From Neurospora crassa OR74A (taxonomy: Eukaryota; Ascomycota; Sordariomycetes; Sordariales; Sordariaceae), in assembly GCF_000182925.2 (NCBI RefSeq), contig NC_026506.1, positions 2,542,001-2,606,000 on the forward strand: a stretch of 64,000 nt of DNA, read 5' to 3'. The translations under genes and the position numbers were made by a program. Position 1 is the stretch's first letter. The number at the start of each line of letters is the position of its first letter. Of the stretch, positions 33,851 through 46,970 are shown piece after piece. Under the pieces are notes generated by a model, which was given only the letters and a program-made list of their open reading frames with translations, made no database searches and had not been told where the DNA came from.

Positions 33851-35390
33851 CGAGCTTGATTCCATCCATTGATTCAGTTCAACCACACACCCACCACACA
33901 ACAACCTCCCCCTTACCTTCCTTTCCACCACACAAGGCGCCTGCCGTACTCCCGTTCCAGAGGTCTAACCCTTCCATTCACTCATTGGTGACGCCGTGGT
34001 CAGTCTGTCTCTGTGTTGAATGTGGTGGTGTGGTGGTGGCTTTTGAGAGGCTCCTCCACCATTGTCTTGTCTAACACACACATTGTTTGTCTCTTTCCCC
34101 TCGTTTTTCAGTGTGGTGGTAGATACCAGAGGTAACTACCTACCTGGACCCTCGAGCCTACCTACTTGCGACAGCGTGCTTGCTGTACACGGCAACTATA
34201 CAGACTTTCTCTCACTTCGTTGGACCCTTCAACCTAGGTTACCGCGGCCATCTGTTCAGGCCTTGACGTCCATTCATTATTCAGATAGATCATCCTTGAA
34301 TCGAACGAGGTCGCCATTGAGGGTTGAGCAAGCTACCCACGCCGGCGACACTTGCTCGAATCTGTTTGGCAGCGATCCCCTCGCCTATCGAACCGAGCAA
34401 CAACAGCGGTGTCTCTGTTTCCACCCCAGTGTCCGCCACAGCCGTGTCGGCAGTCTGGAGTCTGTACACTACGTACAGCAAAGGGAGAGTCGGATCCCTT
34501 CGTCCCTCGCAGGTACGGATTCGGTTGTGCATAGAGTGGCCCCAGGTTCTGGTCACTCACTCGTCAGCGGTCCCCAGCTCCGGCTTGCAGGTTCAGGTTC
34601 AAGCTGTCTCGTTCACCTCCACCACCCAAAAGCGGCCAAGTCCCCCAAAGAGGCCCCAGGACAGGCCACCTACCGACGACCCAGCAGGAGTCCCCGGAGA
34701 CCCAGCAGCGAATTCATTCCGTTCAGCAGGGAGCGAGCAGACCTTTCCACGGACTGGATGAAAATTCCAAACTGCCCAAATCTGTCGTCAATCATCTCAT
34801 CATTGTCGCTTGCCGACTGCCACTGCAATTGCAATTGCAAGCCGAACCGGTTCGTGCCTTGCGTGTTCGGGCCTTTTCGAAGGACCCTATCAATCCCTTA
34901 CCGCGGTGGACTTTTGGTGCCCACCATTTTTGCAGCGTCCTAGAGGTACCCTGCCACCCTGCAGCAGTTAGGCGGCTGTCAACCCACGGCCACCTGCCAT
35001 CCCATCTGCGACCACAACGGGCGACTACACTCGATAATACACAACGACGACCATTGCGATTTACAACCTGTTGCGCTTGCGCTTGCGATTCCGACTGTGA
35101 CTACGGTTGCCCGGGGCGACTGCGATCCATCGACCAAAGGTGCAAACTCGGTGAAGGGACCAAAGGGGAAAGGGGCTTCGACCGCAAGAACGCGCCTGTA
35201 TTGTCCACATTCCTCCGCCGCCTGTTGTCTCCTTACCGCACCACACACCAACAACAACACCCGCCCAAAGCAGTAATGTCCTGACGATGCAAACCGCCAT
35301 CATCTTTTGCGAACCACGACTTTTCCCTTGCTCCCTTTTCGCTTCCCGGCGGTCAGTCGTTGACGTAGCTGTCCCCCCCGTCCGGCCAAG
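33851..35390 (+). other. Probable long CT-rich leader of the 1138-aa gene
   Basis: From about 33,870 the plus strand becomes rich in CCA/CTT, as in Neurospora 5' UTRs. A candidate leader acceptor with a TCTAAC branch and TTTTTCAG occurs at 34,065-34,112. An open frame at 34324-34761 has coding-like, low-complexity composition (KRPSPPKRPQDRPP) but no ATG. Another at 34062-34943 is less convincing. Whether any of this is translated is unclear. Confidence 0.35.
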
Positions 35391-38300
35391 ATGCAGGCCG
35401 TGCCGAGTGTAAGTGGACAAAAAGAAATTCAAGGTCGACATACTCGAGCACCACCAACAACAACATCATAATCATCACCTTCACCCACCATCACCATCAC
35501 CATCACCGTCACCGATAGATACTACCTACCTACTTTTTCTGCACATCTCGGCATTCCCACTGCGCAAACAAAACCCACTGGAACACACACGATCCCCCTT
35601 CTGGACTTATCGCGGCGTCCTCTCCTTCTGCCATTTCCCGCCTGCACGTAGCCGGTTTTCGTTGCAGGATCCCCGATGCTAACTTCAATGCTTGCGTGCA
35701 GCTTGTGGGAACCGGCACCGTTGTTGCGGCCGCCACTACTGGTCTAGTCTTTGGCCAACCTCCCGACCTCGACTACCCTCGGCCCATATCCAAAAGAAAG
35801 ATGGCCCGGGACTACGATCTATTCCGAATGCCCATGGCATCTCCTCGACCCGGCACCAGCGGCATCCTTCTCACCTCTCCACAATCAGAATACTTCCCGT
35901 ACAGCTCCTTCGAACCACCACTTGATGTAGTTCCGGGACCCCTTACGTCACATCCCACAAATTCGACCGGCCAGCGCCCCGGCAGTTTACCCCCACCACC
36001 TTCGAGAGGGAACCGAAGGCAGTCATTCATACGGAGCCATAGCGAGCGGTCCACAAGCAATAGTGTGCGGGATTCGAGTTCGTCGAGGGAGTCGTGGTTG
36101 AAGCGCTTGTCCATACGTCCCCTATCTCAGCATGAAAGTAGTCCAAGGTCAAGCATGGGTCCAGACTCGCTTTCGATCAATTTTTCCAACAACGGCTCCG
36201 AAGCGCCCATGTTGAGGTCCAGCACCACCAGTACGTCGGGGCCACAAGCGGCACCAAACAAGCTGGTCAAGAGGATAACAACTGGGCAAGGAGGAAACTC
36301 GGAGACAAAGCAAAAACGAGGATCGAGGCCACAATTACCAACGTTGCGACGACCAGCCACCAGCCACCAACGGTCCATGACACTTCAGCAGCTTCAGGGC
36401 ACCTTTTGTCCAACACCGGTGGATCCCAAGTTCTCGCTAGAAGAAGAGCCGGAGCTTCCACATCGCACGACGAACCCACAGGCGGATGCGGGCGTTGCCA
36501 AGGGTCGCGGGCGATGGACATCGTTCTTCCATGCTCGGATACTCAGGTCATCCGGCCGGAGAAGTGGTGCGCGGTTGAGCGAAAGTAGCCTTGATAACCT
36601 TTTGCTGCCTTCCAAGCGTGTGCAAGTACACACAGATAATGCACCCAGGCCCTACCTGACCAAGCCAGATTACATAGCGGCTTGCCCAACTCCTGAAATG
36701 AAACCACGGCAATCTCGACCGGAAACCCGAGGAGGACGTCTGGAAGGCCTCGACAGTGCACCACTTGCTTCTCCAACTAGGCAGTTGAGAAGGTCGCTGT
36801 CGTTCCGAACTCTCGATTCACCCGAGACAAGGGTCCTGAAGAGTACAAACGCCCGACGTCCAAGACGAGGCACTACAAGCGATGCCGAGGGCTGCGGTAG
36901 ACATGCTGGAGGATCGGAACCGTTGGACGATTTTCCGCTTCCTGCACCCAATGGTGCAAATCAGCCCGAGGCCAGACCGACTTGGGATGGAATTTCTCCA
37001 CCAACTCAAACAACACCAAAACATCTTGAAACAGGCTTGAGGCCGGGCCTTCGTCTAATTATTTCTCACAAAAGAAACACGTCGGCCCCGCTTGTTCCCA
37101 TGTCCCGCATTCCAAGCCTCGACGGCGACGTTACACGAGTGGATCAACCCGGCTCTATCCCCTCATTAGCTTCTCCAAGTCCATGTCAAGACCCAATCAA
37201 CGGCATGTCGGCCACACAGGGCCTTGCGGTGCAATCAAACAGTCGATCGGGCGGCTCTGGCGAACAAGCGTCCACATTAGTGGGCTCAGAATCGATCGAC
37301 GGTCGGGATGGTTTGTCGGGCGATGACGATGACACAGACCTTCGAAGCGACGGCTTGTATGATTCGTTCCGCACCGGTGCCTCCTCCAGTCGGCTGAGGA
37401 CGGTTGAAACGCCACTAGAGTCCATGTTTGACGAGTCGCCACCGGGCACCGCTGGCAACAGCAAAGACAAGAGGTTGTCTATCCAAGAAATTCTCGGGCA
37501 ATCGTGGGATGGTGCTACCAGGATCATGGAAGAGGACGAAAGTCTTCCGCCAACCCTGCGCGCCGCGTTTATGTCGGACACAACCAAGATCGTTCACAGT
37601 GGAAGCGACCAAAATAGCTATGAGCTTGATCCTACACCAACCCTCACCCTGGGCGAACATGACTTTGGTCGCTTGTCGCTCGATGATGATGATGACGACG
37701 ACTGGGCGCGAGACGATGATGAGACCTTTAGTAACCATCTTTCACCGCCGTCTACGACAAATTCAAGTCACGTCAGTCCCGCGATACGACAGGCGCTAGC
37801 AGGCCTGTGCGAGCAAAACGATGCAGACCTTGGCCACGATGCACTCGACGACCGATCGCGGAGTAACATCTTCGACTGGTGTGAACAACCATCGGTTGAC
37901 AAGTTCGATCACGATGGCCTATCATTGCGTCCCAAGACGGTGCACGGAAAGCACGAGCTGGACTTGAGGGGAGGCCGCTCTGTGATTCGGAAGGGACCCA
38001 ACGCAGTCCACATACGGAGCCAAAGTGTCCCTGTCGTTCCTGATGTTGCTGAAGGCTCAAAGCCTACTCCCAAGTTCGGCACGTGGGGGCTGAGTTCCAA
38101 AACAGTCAGCGAGGACTGGGACGACGACTTTGATTTTGACGAGGTGCCTGTGAGTGCAACCGGCTGCAAGGACTCGGCCACGAGCTTCTCGATGGTTGTC
38201 CCTGCTTCCATCCAAGCGAGCCAGCCTTCTGTTAAGGCACATTCTGGACAAATTCGCGAACTTTCTTTGTTGGTCAATGACCTCAAGCGGCTTTGCCGTC

Positions 38301-39100
38301 ATGGAAAGGAGCTTGACATTATGAATGGCCCAGCAGCATCGAAGTGGGAGGAAGCTGAGAACGTCATTGAGCTTGCTTCGCCGGATGAGGAGGACGAAGA
38401 CGACGCCGACGCCAGCTCGCAGTCAACGGAATCGAAGATCTCCAGCATCGATGAGCGTTACCTGGAAGAAGGCTTTGACGGCTCGATCCTTGACCAACAA
38501 ATCGATCCGTTTGAGGCCATACCGCCTCCCATGGGAAAAACCACGGTGATACGTGAGCGACAAACGGCACGGCGACGATCGGTCTTCTCTCCCGACGATG
38601 ACATCTTTGGTGGAGGTTGGCCGCTTACGGAGGGAAGCCCAAAGGCGACGCGACCGCATACCCCCGAGCAATCGACAAGTCCCACCGAAAAATCGGCAAT
38701 GATCGCGACAGTTATTGAAGCCATGCAACAGCAACGTTCAACGGCGGACGCTGTTAAGCATGTGACCCCAGTTAAGCCTTCAAGTTCGAAGCTGTTTTTC
38801 GACACAAACAGCCTTCACGAGCTGGTTAAGCGAGCGGGCCAGCTTCGGGATTCTCTCGCGGAAACTGTTCGGCGGGCAGAATTGCTTACGCAGACTCCCA
38901 TCAGTACTCCCCGGGTTGAGCCACCGAAACCTCGGCATAACCTTGACGGCAGCCCGGCTTTCACTCGAGTCTTCACGGACCCCTCTGCAAGCCCACAGAG
39001 TCCGCAGCGGCGGTTACCCAAGAGCCATAGTACGAATTCGGTCCTAAGGAGGAAATCATCAGTTGATTCTCCACGGTTGCATATGATGACCGTTAGCTAG
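35391..39100 (+). CDS. Large Ser-rich acidic protein, function unknown
   Basis: Two exons: 35391-35408 (MQAVPS only) and 35702-39100, 1138 aa. The 293-nt intron has a GTAAGT donor, a GCTAAC branch and a TGCAG acceptor, and the ATG context is GGCCAAG-ATG-C. The protein is mostly disordered: Ser/Arg/Pro-rich up to about residue 600, then acidic patches (DDDDDDDW, and EDWDDDFDFDE at 810-820). A helical segment ELSLLVNDLKRL (859-870) follows, then an acidic EEDEDDADAS stretch. A predicted amphipathic helix starts at about residue 1042 (NSLHELVKRAGQLRDSL). The WDDDFDF patch vaguely recalls Bfa1/Byr4-type mitotic-exit regulators, but this is a guess. An ATG at 35801 (MARDYDLF) is an alternative start. 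Diverges from the GCN20-type gene. Confidence 0.78.
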
Positions 39101-41065
39101 TGGAGGACACGAAAACGACGGCACGCCCGACGCCCAACGGGATTGAAAACACACTGTATATGTATAAATAATATATTTCGCCACGAACCCATCGACTATG
39201 ACGGCGCATCATCGTCTTATGTTCGAACCGGCTCTTGAAGTGGGCTGGATCGAGAATATGAGTGGTTAGGGTCTTTTTTGCTATAATAGGCTGAGGCCAT
39301 CGGATACGAAGATATACTGAAAGCGGGGTTTCGACTGATTAAAGCAAGACATGAGAGGATGCGACAGCAAGGCGGGTCGCACTGCTCTACTGTAATGAGG
39401 AGAGAGGAAAAAGCAGGAAAATGTATGGGGACATAATGGCCATGGCATAGCAGGGCGTGCGGCTTATTCATCGTTCTTGTTTTCTTGCATGGCGGGATCT
39501 TCCTTGAGCATCAGCAGCACTTCCTTATACCATTTGCATTGCTTCTGGGTTAGGTTGTGAAATGGGGAATGGAGGGAGGGAAAACAAATAAAAACGAACA
39601 CACGGGGGTGGAGCAAGCGGAAGCATACCCTACGCACAGCATGGCAAAAAAAAGCCATCAACAGCAATGATCAAGTCATGAAATAGCCTCATGAACGGGT
39701 TGATCATTCTTCTAGTTAAATTAATATGTCAATGTCTATCTACAACTTTCATATTCTGATTCCGTATATGTTGGGGAGCATTCCGTGCTTGTCCAGCTCC
39801 ATCCTTCTTTTGTCTCTGTCCCCTCAACTTTGTTTACATGTACACCTGACTGACAAGAAGATGGGGAAATGAAGGTCATCATCCCTGCCATCATAGGCGA
39901 CAGCGAAATGTTGCATGGCTGCTGCAATGCAGTGGACCTACATATTTCTAGTGTACTGCTCAATGTAAGGTACAAGTAACGAGCGATCCTTTCGTTATTT
40001 GGGTGAATGAGATCTCCTTTTTCCCAATCCCAACTTCCGGTGTTTTGTTCGATAAATGATATGCGACCAGGTTCAGGAGAGCGGGCTCATCCTTCCCTTC
40101 TGCGGGCAGTTGGCAATCAAGGTACACTACTACCCCAAATTGCCAATCAGCAGGCCCATACAGTACCCCGTACACTACCGTAAGCTACGAAGCTTGAAGC
40201 GTGCCGAGATGGAGGGGTAGCTTGCTTCCCTTGTTCCTTTGTAAGTGGAAGTCATGGATGGCATCAACTATACTAGTGTATAATGCCGCGTCGAATTGAG
40301 GAGTTTCCATCTATGTGTCTGTTTTTCCCTGATCTCCAGCTAGGTAATTTGCAGGTCGGGCTCAACAATGGATGTGAATGTAGCCCCCTACGAGTCGCGA
40401 TGCTGTTCCTGATCTCCCAAGTCTGGCCGGGCCAGTGACCGAGTCGTGCCCAAAACCAACAGCCAAATCCAATTGGAGGTTGCGACAGTTCGACAGCGGT
40501 CTCGAGCTGGCGACTTACCCCACATTGGCAGGAGCATGTGGGACCCGCCGCCCGGCTGGTTTTGCCTGCCAACTCTGCCAGCCAACCAGAAGCAGACTAG
40601 CGCGTCGCGCTGGCCCCGAGAGACAGCTGGGGGAGGTTTGTCTTTGGCGGTTTTTGGAGGTCAACGCGTGAGGAACCGAGCCAGAGTGCAGGGACCACCC
40701 AAACCGAGTCGACAGGGGGCCTTCCACCCTTCCAAAAGTTTGACAGTGCCTGATGTCCCCACTTTGGCAAGCGCCCCGGCAACCCAGCAGCAGCCCGGCG
40801 AGCGGCGGCGGCGGTGAACGAGAAGCTGGTGCTGGCCGGCTGTGGCCCGCTCATTTCTTGCACCAAAAATCAACAAATCTCCCTTTCCACTCCCAAGACT
40901 TCCCAGTCTCCCCTAGGCCAGACATCAAACCTCTCCACTTTCACCGACCTCCGTCGTCTTCGTCTATCCGCGTCGGCTTTATCACCACTTCCATCTTTTT
41001 GCTCTTCCATCTTTCTGCCTTCAACCTCCACATAGACCCGTGTTCGTCATCACCAAACCGTCAAG
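39101..41065. other. Intergenic and beta-tubulin promoter, 2.0 kb
   Basis: No gene is supported. The 250 bp before the tubulin ATG are CT/CCA-rich, as expected for the leader of a highly expressed gene. The open frames at 40273-40876 overlap on both strands and are taken as chance. Confidence 0.5.
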
Positions 41066-42987
41066 ATGCGTGAAATTGTAAGTCTCCCTCTGATGCCTAC
41101 TGTGCCGCGCACGCAGAGCAATCCCTCTTTTTTTTCTCTTTCCCTCCCAAGAGACCCCTGATTGCTCTACCCCACCAAACTGCCTCGTCCCCTTCTGTGC
41201 CTCTACCTACTGCTGCCCGACTCATTATGATCCTGCTCGCTTTCTCGCCATCGCGGACTGCCATCTATCGCGAGTATTATGGACATCGACGCTGACACGA
41301 TTTCTTCACGTGCTATAGGTTCATCTCCAAACCGGCCAATGCGTAAGTCGATGATGGCTTCCACCCCCGTCGCGATCCAACAACAACAGCAGGACTAACA
41401 CAACAGCCACGATCAGGGTAACCAAATCGGTGCTGCTTTCTGGTACGTCGTCATCATCGCGAACAACCACACCTTTGAGCGAGGGAGCCCGACGCTGACA
41501 GAATAAACAGGCAGACTATCTCCGGCGAGCACGGCCTCGATGCCTCCGGTGTGTACGTAACCTCGTGCCCAATAACCATATCTGGTGATGGCCTCGAAAG
41601 CTCACCGCCCACTACAGGTACAATGGCACCTCTGAGCTCCAGCTCGAGCGCATGAACGTCTACTTCAACGAGGTGAGCAACAACCGGTCTCGACGATCTC
41701 CCCCTCCTCGAGAATTCGCTCGCTAACTAGCTTCGCGCTTGACAGGCTTCCGGCAACAAGTATGTCCCTCGTGCCGTCCTCGTCGATCTCGAGCCCGGTA
41801 CCATGGACGCCGTTCGCGCCGGTCCCTTCGGCCAGCTCTTCCGCCCCGATAACTTCGTCTTCGGCCAGTCCGGTGCTGGCAACAACTGGGCCAAGGGTCA
41901 CTACACTGAGGGTGCTGAGCTTGTTGACCAGGTTCTCGATGTCGTCCGTCGCGAGGCTGAGGGCTGCGACTGCCTCCAGGGCTTCCAGATCACCCACTCC
42001 CTCGGTGGTGGTACCGGTGCCGGTATGGGTACCCTCCTTATCTCCAAGATTCGTGAGGAGTTCCCCGACCGCATGATGGCTACCTTCTCCGTCGTGCCCT
42101 CCCCCAAGGTCTCCGATACCGTTGTCGAGCCCTACAACGCCACCCTCTCCGTCCATCAGCTCGTTGAGAACTCCGACGAGACCTTCTGCATTGACAACGA
42201 GGCGCTTTACGACATTTGCATGAGGACCCTCAAGCTCTCCAACCCCTCTTACGGCGATCTTAACCACCTCGTCTCCGCCGTCATGTCCGGTGTCACCGTC
42301 TCCCTCCGTTTCCCCGGCCAGCTGAACTCCGATCTCCGCAAGCTCGCCGTCAACATGGTTCCCTTCCCCCGTCTCCACTTCTTCATGGTCGGCTTCGCTC
42401 CCCTTACCAGCCGCGGCGCCCACCACTTCCGTGCCGTCTCCGTGCCCGAGTTGACCCAGCAGATGTTCGACCCCAAGAACATGATGGCTGCTTCTGACTT
42501 CCGCAACGGTCGTTACCTCACCTGCTCTGCCATCTTGTAAGTTGCTGATCATGGAATGCTGCTTTTGACCACTAATACTGACGAATCAAACAGCCGTGGC
42601 AAGGTCTCCATGAAGGAGGTTGAGGACCAGATGCGCAACGTTCAGAACAAGAACTCTTCCTACTTCGTCGAGTGGATCCCCAACAACGTCCAGACTGCCC
42701 TCTGCTCTATCCCTCCCCGCGGTCTCAAGATGTCCTCCACCTTCGTCGGTAACTCCACCGCCATCCAGGAGCTCTTCAAGCGTATCGGCGAGCAGTTCAC
42801 TGCCATGTTCAGGCGCAAGGCTTTCTTGCATTGGTACACTGGTGAGGGTATGGACGAGATGGAGTTCACTGAGGCTGAGTCCAACATGAACGATCTCGTC
42901 TCCGAGTACCAGCAGTACCAGGATGCTGGTGTTGACGAGGAGGAGGAGGAGTACGAGGAGGAGGCCCCCCTTGAGGGCGAGGAGTAA
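41066..42987 (+). CDS. tub-2: Beta-tubulin
   Basis: Structural beta subunit of microtubules, 447 aa (N. crassa name tub-2, allele Bml). Seven exons: 41066-41077, 41319-41342, 41417-41442, 41511-41552, 41618-41672, 41746-42536 and 42594-42987. The five short 5' introns and one 3' intron match the crowded 5' exon pattern of ascomycete beta-tubulin genes. MREI at the N-terminus is the autoregulation motif. The GTP-binding loop GGGTGAGMG is at about 140-148. The C-terminal tail is acidic ([17 protein letters not shown]). Benzimidazole-target residues are all wild type by count: Y50, F167, E198, F200. Strong C-ending codon bias fits high expression. Convergent or neighbouring genes are absent for over 10 kb downstream except a tRNA. 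Confidence 0.98.
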
Positions 42988-43142
42988 ATCATTCCACTCA
43001 ACATTCAGGCTCCTCTGCGCACGTAAAGTGCCAAAGGCAATACCCTGCTCGGTGGAATGCCGCCGGGCTTGTCGATTTTACGCACATATGCGCATTCTTG
43101 ACTTGAAGCGGAGGAGTTCTTCGTTGCGGGTTACAGTGTTTT

Positions 43143-43148
43143 AATAAA
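43143..43148 (+). promoter_or_regulatory. AATAAA polyadenylation signal of beta-tubulin
   Basis: AATAAA lies 156 nt after the tub-2 stop codon, a normal distance for a fungal 3' end. Confidence 0.5.
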
Positions 43149-44001
43149 AGAATGGTCAAATCAAACTGCTAGATATACCTGTCAGACACTCTAGTTGTTG
43201 ACCCCTATACTCTTAATACATCAGACAGTACATGCATGTTGCATGATGATGATAATGTCTGTTTAGATTCCAAGTGTCTACTGCTGGCCAAGCTTTCTCT
43301 CTACGCACTCTGTAACTATGGGAGCGTGAGATGTATCAAGAGTCCTTAGTTTTGGGGGACTATGTCTGTGTTGTGCGGTATACTTGTAACTAGCTTGCGG
43401 AAGATGCGACAGATCTACGTAGATCAGGGATTATCATAATTATCCCTGACATAATAGCTGTTACGCGGCAGCGGCGAAAAGGCAGTCGGTGACTTTTAGA
43501 TACTCAAATGTTCGCCCACTTTTTCATGTGCGTTGAGTCATGTAATGTAACCAAGGAAGGGCGAGAACCAGACATGGTCAACAGAGTCAGTGATAAGATT
43601 CCCAGCTTCTCGCAGTGAGTATTTTGCAAGACCGAAAGCCACAACAGAACACCAAGTCCAAGTGAACTGTCTTACAAGCCCATTATGGAAAGTCTCCATT
43701 TACCCAACTGCCTAGGTAGTACTGAGCACTTGACTTCAGATAGGATGTGGAAAGCGCAGTTAGGTGTGAAAGTTCAACTGACTGCTGTGATAGGTAGAAT
43801 GGTCGGGCAATTGAGGGATTCTATAGTGTTTGGTGGGTATACGCAGTCAAAACTCATGTCAAGGAGAATAATCAGTATCCAAGAACAGAATAATGGATGG
43901 ATCAGACAACGAAGATAGGAAAATAAGACCTGCCTCAAGGGAATGGGAATGTTTGCTGTTGTCTTATGGTGCAAGGGTTTCAAATTATTATAACAAATCA
44001 A
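43149..44001. other. Intergenic between tub-2 and tRNA-Cys
   Basis: No gene is supported. The frame at 43685-43918 is AT-rich and unlike Neurospora coding sequence. Confidence 0.5.
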
Positions 44002-44073
44002 GGACCGGTAGCTCAGGGGTAGAGCGTTCGGCTGCAGTCCGAACGGTCACGCGTTCAAATCGCGTTCAGTCCT
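44002..44073 (+). tRNA. tRNA-Cys (anticodon GCA)
   Basis: 72 nt, no intron. The D stem is GCTC/GAGC, the anticodon stem TTCGG (44027-44031) pairs with CCGAA (44039-44043), and anticodon GCA is at 44034-44036. The T stem ACGCG/CGCGT encloses TTCAAAT. The acceptor GGACCGG pairs with TCAGTCC except for one C-A opposition at the fifth pair, followed by discriminator T. The mismatch could be tolerated or could mark a weak copy. Confidence 0.88.
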
Positions 44074-44077
44074 CAAA

Positions 44078-44084
44078 TTTTTTT
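44078..44084 (+). terminator. Pol III terminator of tRNA-Cys
   Basis: Seven T residues 4 nt after the tRNA end, followed by further T tracts. Confidence 0.75.
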
Positions 44085-46780
44085 CCCTTTTTTTCCTTCC
44101 CCTTTTTGAGTTACATCTTGTTTTGTTCCTCCTCTGTGGTCTTGCCTTTTTACATTTACTCTATTGGTGGAAAGGGTAATTCCTAGATTGGAATATTTGG
44201 ATCAAATTGGAAGGAGTGGCCGAAGTGTCCCTGCCCGCAACTTCATGTTCATGACTGTACTGGCAGGAAGTATCAAAAAACCCACACGTGAAGTTTTGAG
44301 TTCACGAGGAATGGAAGTTGCCCCTGCGCAATTTCAGTTAGGATGAGCCAGGGAAGCTCGGAAAATGCCTTCTGTTCTCTTTTGAGGCAGCATGTAACTC
44401 AACTCCCGCTCCGAAGTAAGAGAAAGGAGCACTCGACAACTTCCTGCACTCGGGCTGAAATCCGTAAGTGGTCAGAATAGCGGGCATAACTTCCTTTGTT
44501 TTCATCCGTCCGTGTATTTTTCTCCCACTTCCTTCTTTGCTTCCATTTTCCCTTCCTTTGGGAACATCACCATGTTTCCTATTCTTACCTGTGACCCTCG
44601 CTGGGTCAAATCATCAGTTCTGATAGCATGTAATGCCTAGGTATATAGATCTCCATCCGATCTTCCAAAAAGAACACGTCGGTGAACGTCTGAAGCGAGC
44701 AAGTGAAAGATTACCCAGTGAGCTTTGTTGGTTTCCATGGCGGGCGACTGTCAGTGCATGCCTGACGAACCTTTTTCAACTTTGGAATGGAGTCAATTTG
44801 CGGGCCTAAGATGAAGTTATGACCAATGCCTACCTCTACGTAAGCAGGGTATGTCACCAACGCCATAGTGACTTGGTATGGGATGGAAAAATCTACAGCC
44901 ATCATGCCATGACATTGGATGCGTACCACTTGCTCCCAACTGATGGCTCGCTAATGTACTGGCCAGATACTCCTCTGAAAATGGCTTAGGCTTCCGACTG
45001 TGGGATGATGAGGAAAGTGTATACCCCAGTCGTGGTGTTGATTGTATTGTGATGAAAAAAAAATCTTGACTTCTGATTCCCTTGAATGATGGTACATCCT
45101 GAAGCGAGTTGCTGACAGTTAATAATTATGTCTACCTAGGGTACTTAATAAAACACATCACCAGTCTCCCCTGACTAGATTATCAGTGCTCAAGCCGCTG
45201 AAGGCTGTAAATTGGGACAATTATAGTCTCTTGGAATCCCCCAAGGAATAACTATCCAATGTCACATCGGGTTTAAAGGGAAGGTAAAGTCACGCTTCAC
45301 GCTAACACCGAGTCAAGGTCATGATAGTGATCCTCGAAGACTGTTCATAGAGGGGAAAGCCAGTCAAAACCGTTGACTATATGTCAAAGATGCGGACGAA
45401 AGAATCGAACTGATGGAGGATTTCGAATGGTTCTCTGTCTTGTTTCATCGTTTCATCGCGCAAGCAACTGCGCTTTGCTAGCTGTAGACACTTCGATGCG
45501 TTCATGATCCACATCCCTCCTCCCGTTTTTCCCTAGTATATTTGTTGTTGTTGATTTTTACCAAACTTTCTTTTTCCATAACCTCTCTTCTCGATATTAC
45601 CTGGTGTTATACACTTGGAATTGAATTGCGCTTCCTGCATCTAAGTTCTCTTACTACAATAGGGCTGAACAGCGTGGGCATGGAGGGGGTAATAGAGCTC
45701 TAGCCTCTCCTGTCAATTCCCCCTTTTCATGAATCCGTCGCAAAGTAAACAATGGTTGTTGTGCGCGGGTGCTAAGCGAGTCACTGAAAGGGGACACAAA
45801 AGTCAACATAGCCTCGGCTGCAGGGACTTTGCCTTGTTGCAGAAGTCTTGTTGATAACGAGAAGACTTTTAATAGCCATACTCGGGAGTTAGCACCGGAA
45901 AAGGGAACGGGAAAGGAGGGAACCGTTAAGGGAAAGCTGACCGACCTCAGTATCTCTCCGAGTCCTGAACCAATCCACTCCAAATGTCGGACGGAATCCC
46001 GGAACCTATCACACTACCTACACAGCAACACAGCAAGAAACCATAGCCAACGAACGCTTCCTAAACCTACCCAGACCCCAACCGGTCAGTAGCAATGACC
46101 GCAGCTGTACCTGTAGCTGTAGCTGTAGCGGCAGTACAGTCAAGACACACAAGTCACGTCACCGAGGTAATCAGGCCCAAACCCACGTCCACGCCGCCGC
46201 AGATCGCACAAGTAACCTACTTTCTCAGAAGAAATGCAGAGAGGGTATAGGAGCAACAGGATCAAGCTCCCGTACCTAGAGCTACCAAACAGGGCTACTC
46301 GAAGAAGCGTGTATGTGTGTGTGGAGAGAAGAATAAAAATAGAGATATATAAAAAAAACGTGTTTCTTCTTCCTCCCATCTCCCAGCCAAGCCAAAGCCC
46401 AGAAGCTCCCCCTCCTCCACACATAGCACACACACACACACACTACCCAGCTATGTACTCCTCCTCCACCTTTCCACCTAGTGTAGACCCGCACATTGCA
46501 TGGGTGGGTTGTTGTGTCACATGGACTTTCCCCCATTCCACAACATAAATAAAAACATGGCATGATAGGAACACTCAGCCGCACATTTTATTCTTCCGAA
46601 TCCCGAGTCCGTCCATGCCTATCGCCGTCATGTTCGCTTGATAGAGAGAAAGAGAGAGGGAGAGGGCTGCCTACCTAGTCTACGTGCTAGGTTCGGTACC
46701 TCTAGGGTTGATAACGCCGATGCCGATGCCGACGCCGACGCCGAAAGCTACACACCTAGGTAGCCTTTCCCGCTTGTGAA

Positions 46781-46840
46781 GGGATGGGATGGGATGGGAT
46801 GGACGAATCCCGAGGGAAGAAGAGAGAGAGAGAGAGAGAG
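46781..46840. repeat. GGGAT tandem and (GA)n microsatellite
   Basis: Four copies of GGGAT (46781-46800) are followed 18 nt later by an 11-unit GA run (46819-46840). Likely length-variable. Confidence 0.9.
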
Positions 46841-46930
46841 TAGAAAAGCAAGACTGGGGCGCCTGCAAGCTTAGTGGTGTGACGAGGAGTGCATGTGCGT
46901 GCGTTTTGTTTTGGGATTTGGGTGTTGGGT

Positions 46931-46932
<2 letters not shown>

Positions 46933-46969
<37 letters not shown>
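46933..46969. repeat. (TG)n microsatellite
   Basis: About 18 uninterrupted TG units, the longest dinucleotide repeat in the window. A complementary CA-type run occurs 500 bp upstream (46429-46441). Confidence 0.95.

Positions 46970-46970
<1 letters not shown>

Noticed and set aside
34062-34943. 293-aa open frame in the CT-rich leader
   Set aside because: Composition unlike protein; the competing frame at 34324 looks more coding-like and the region fits an untranslated leader.
41665-42552. 295-aa minus-strand open frame
   Set aside because: Antisense of the beta-tubulin main exon; a known effect of strong codon bias.
45395-45425. tRNA-like 3' end on the minus strand (GTTCGATTC)
   Set aside because: T stem does not pair and no cloverleaf can be drawn upstream.
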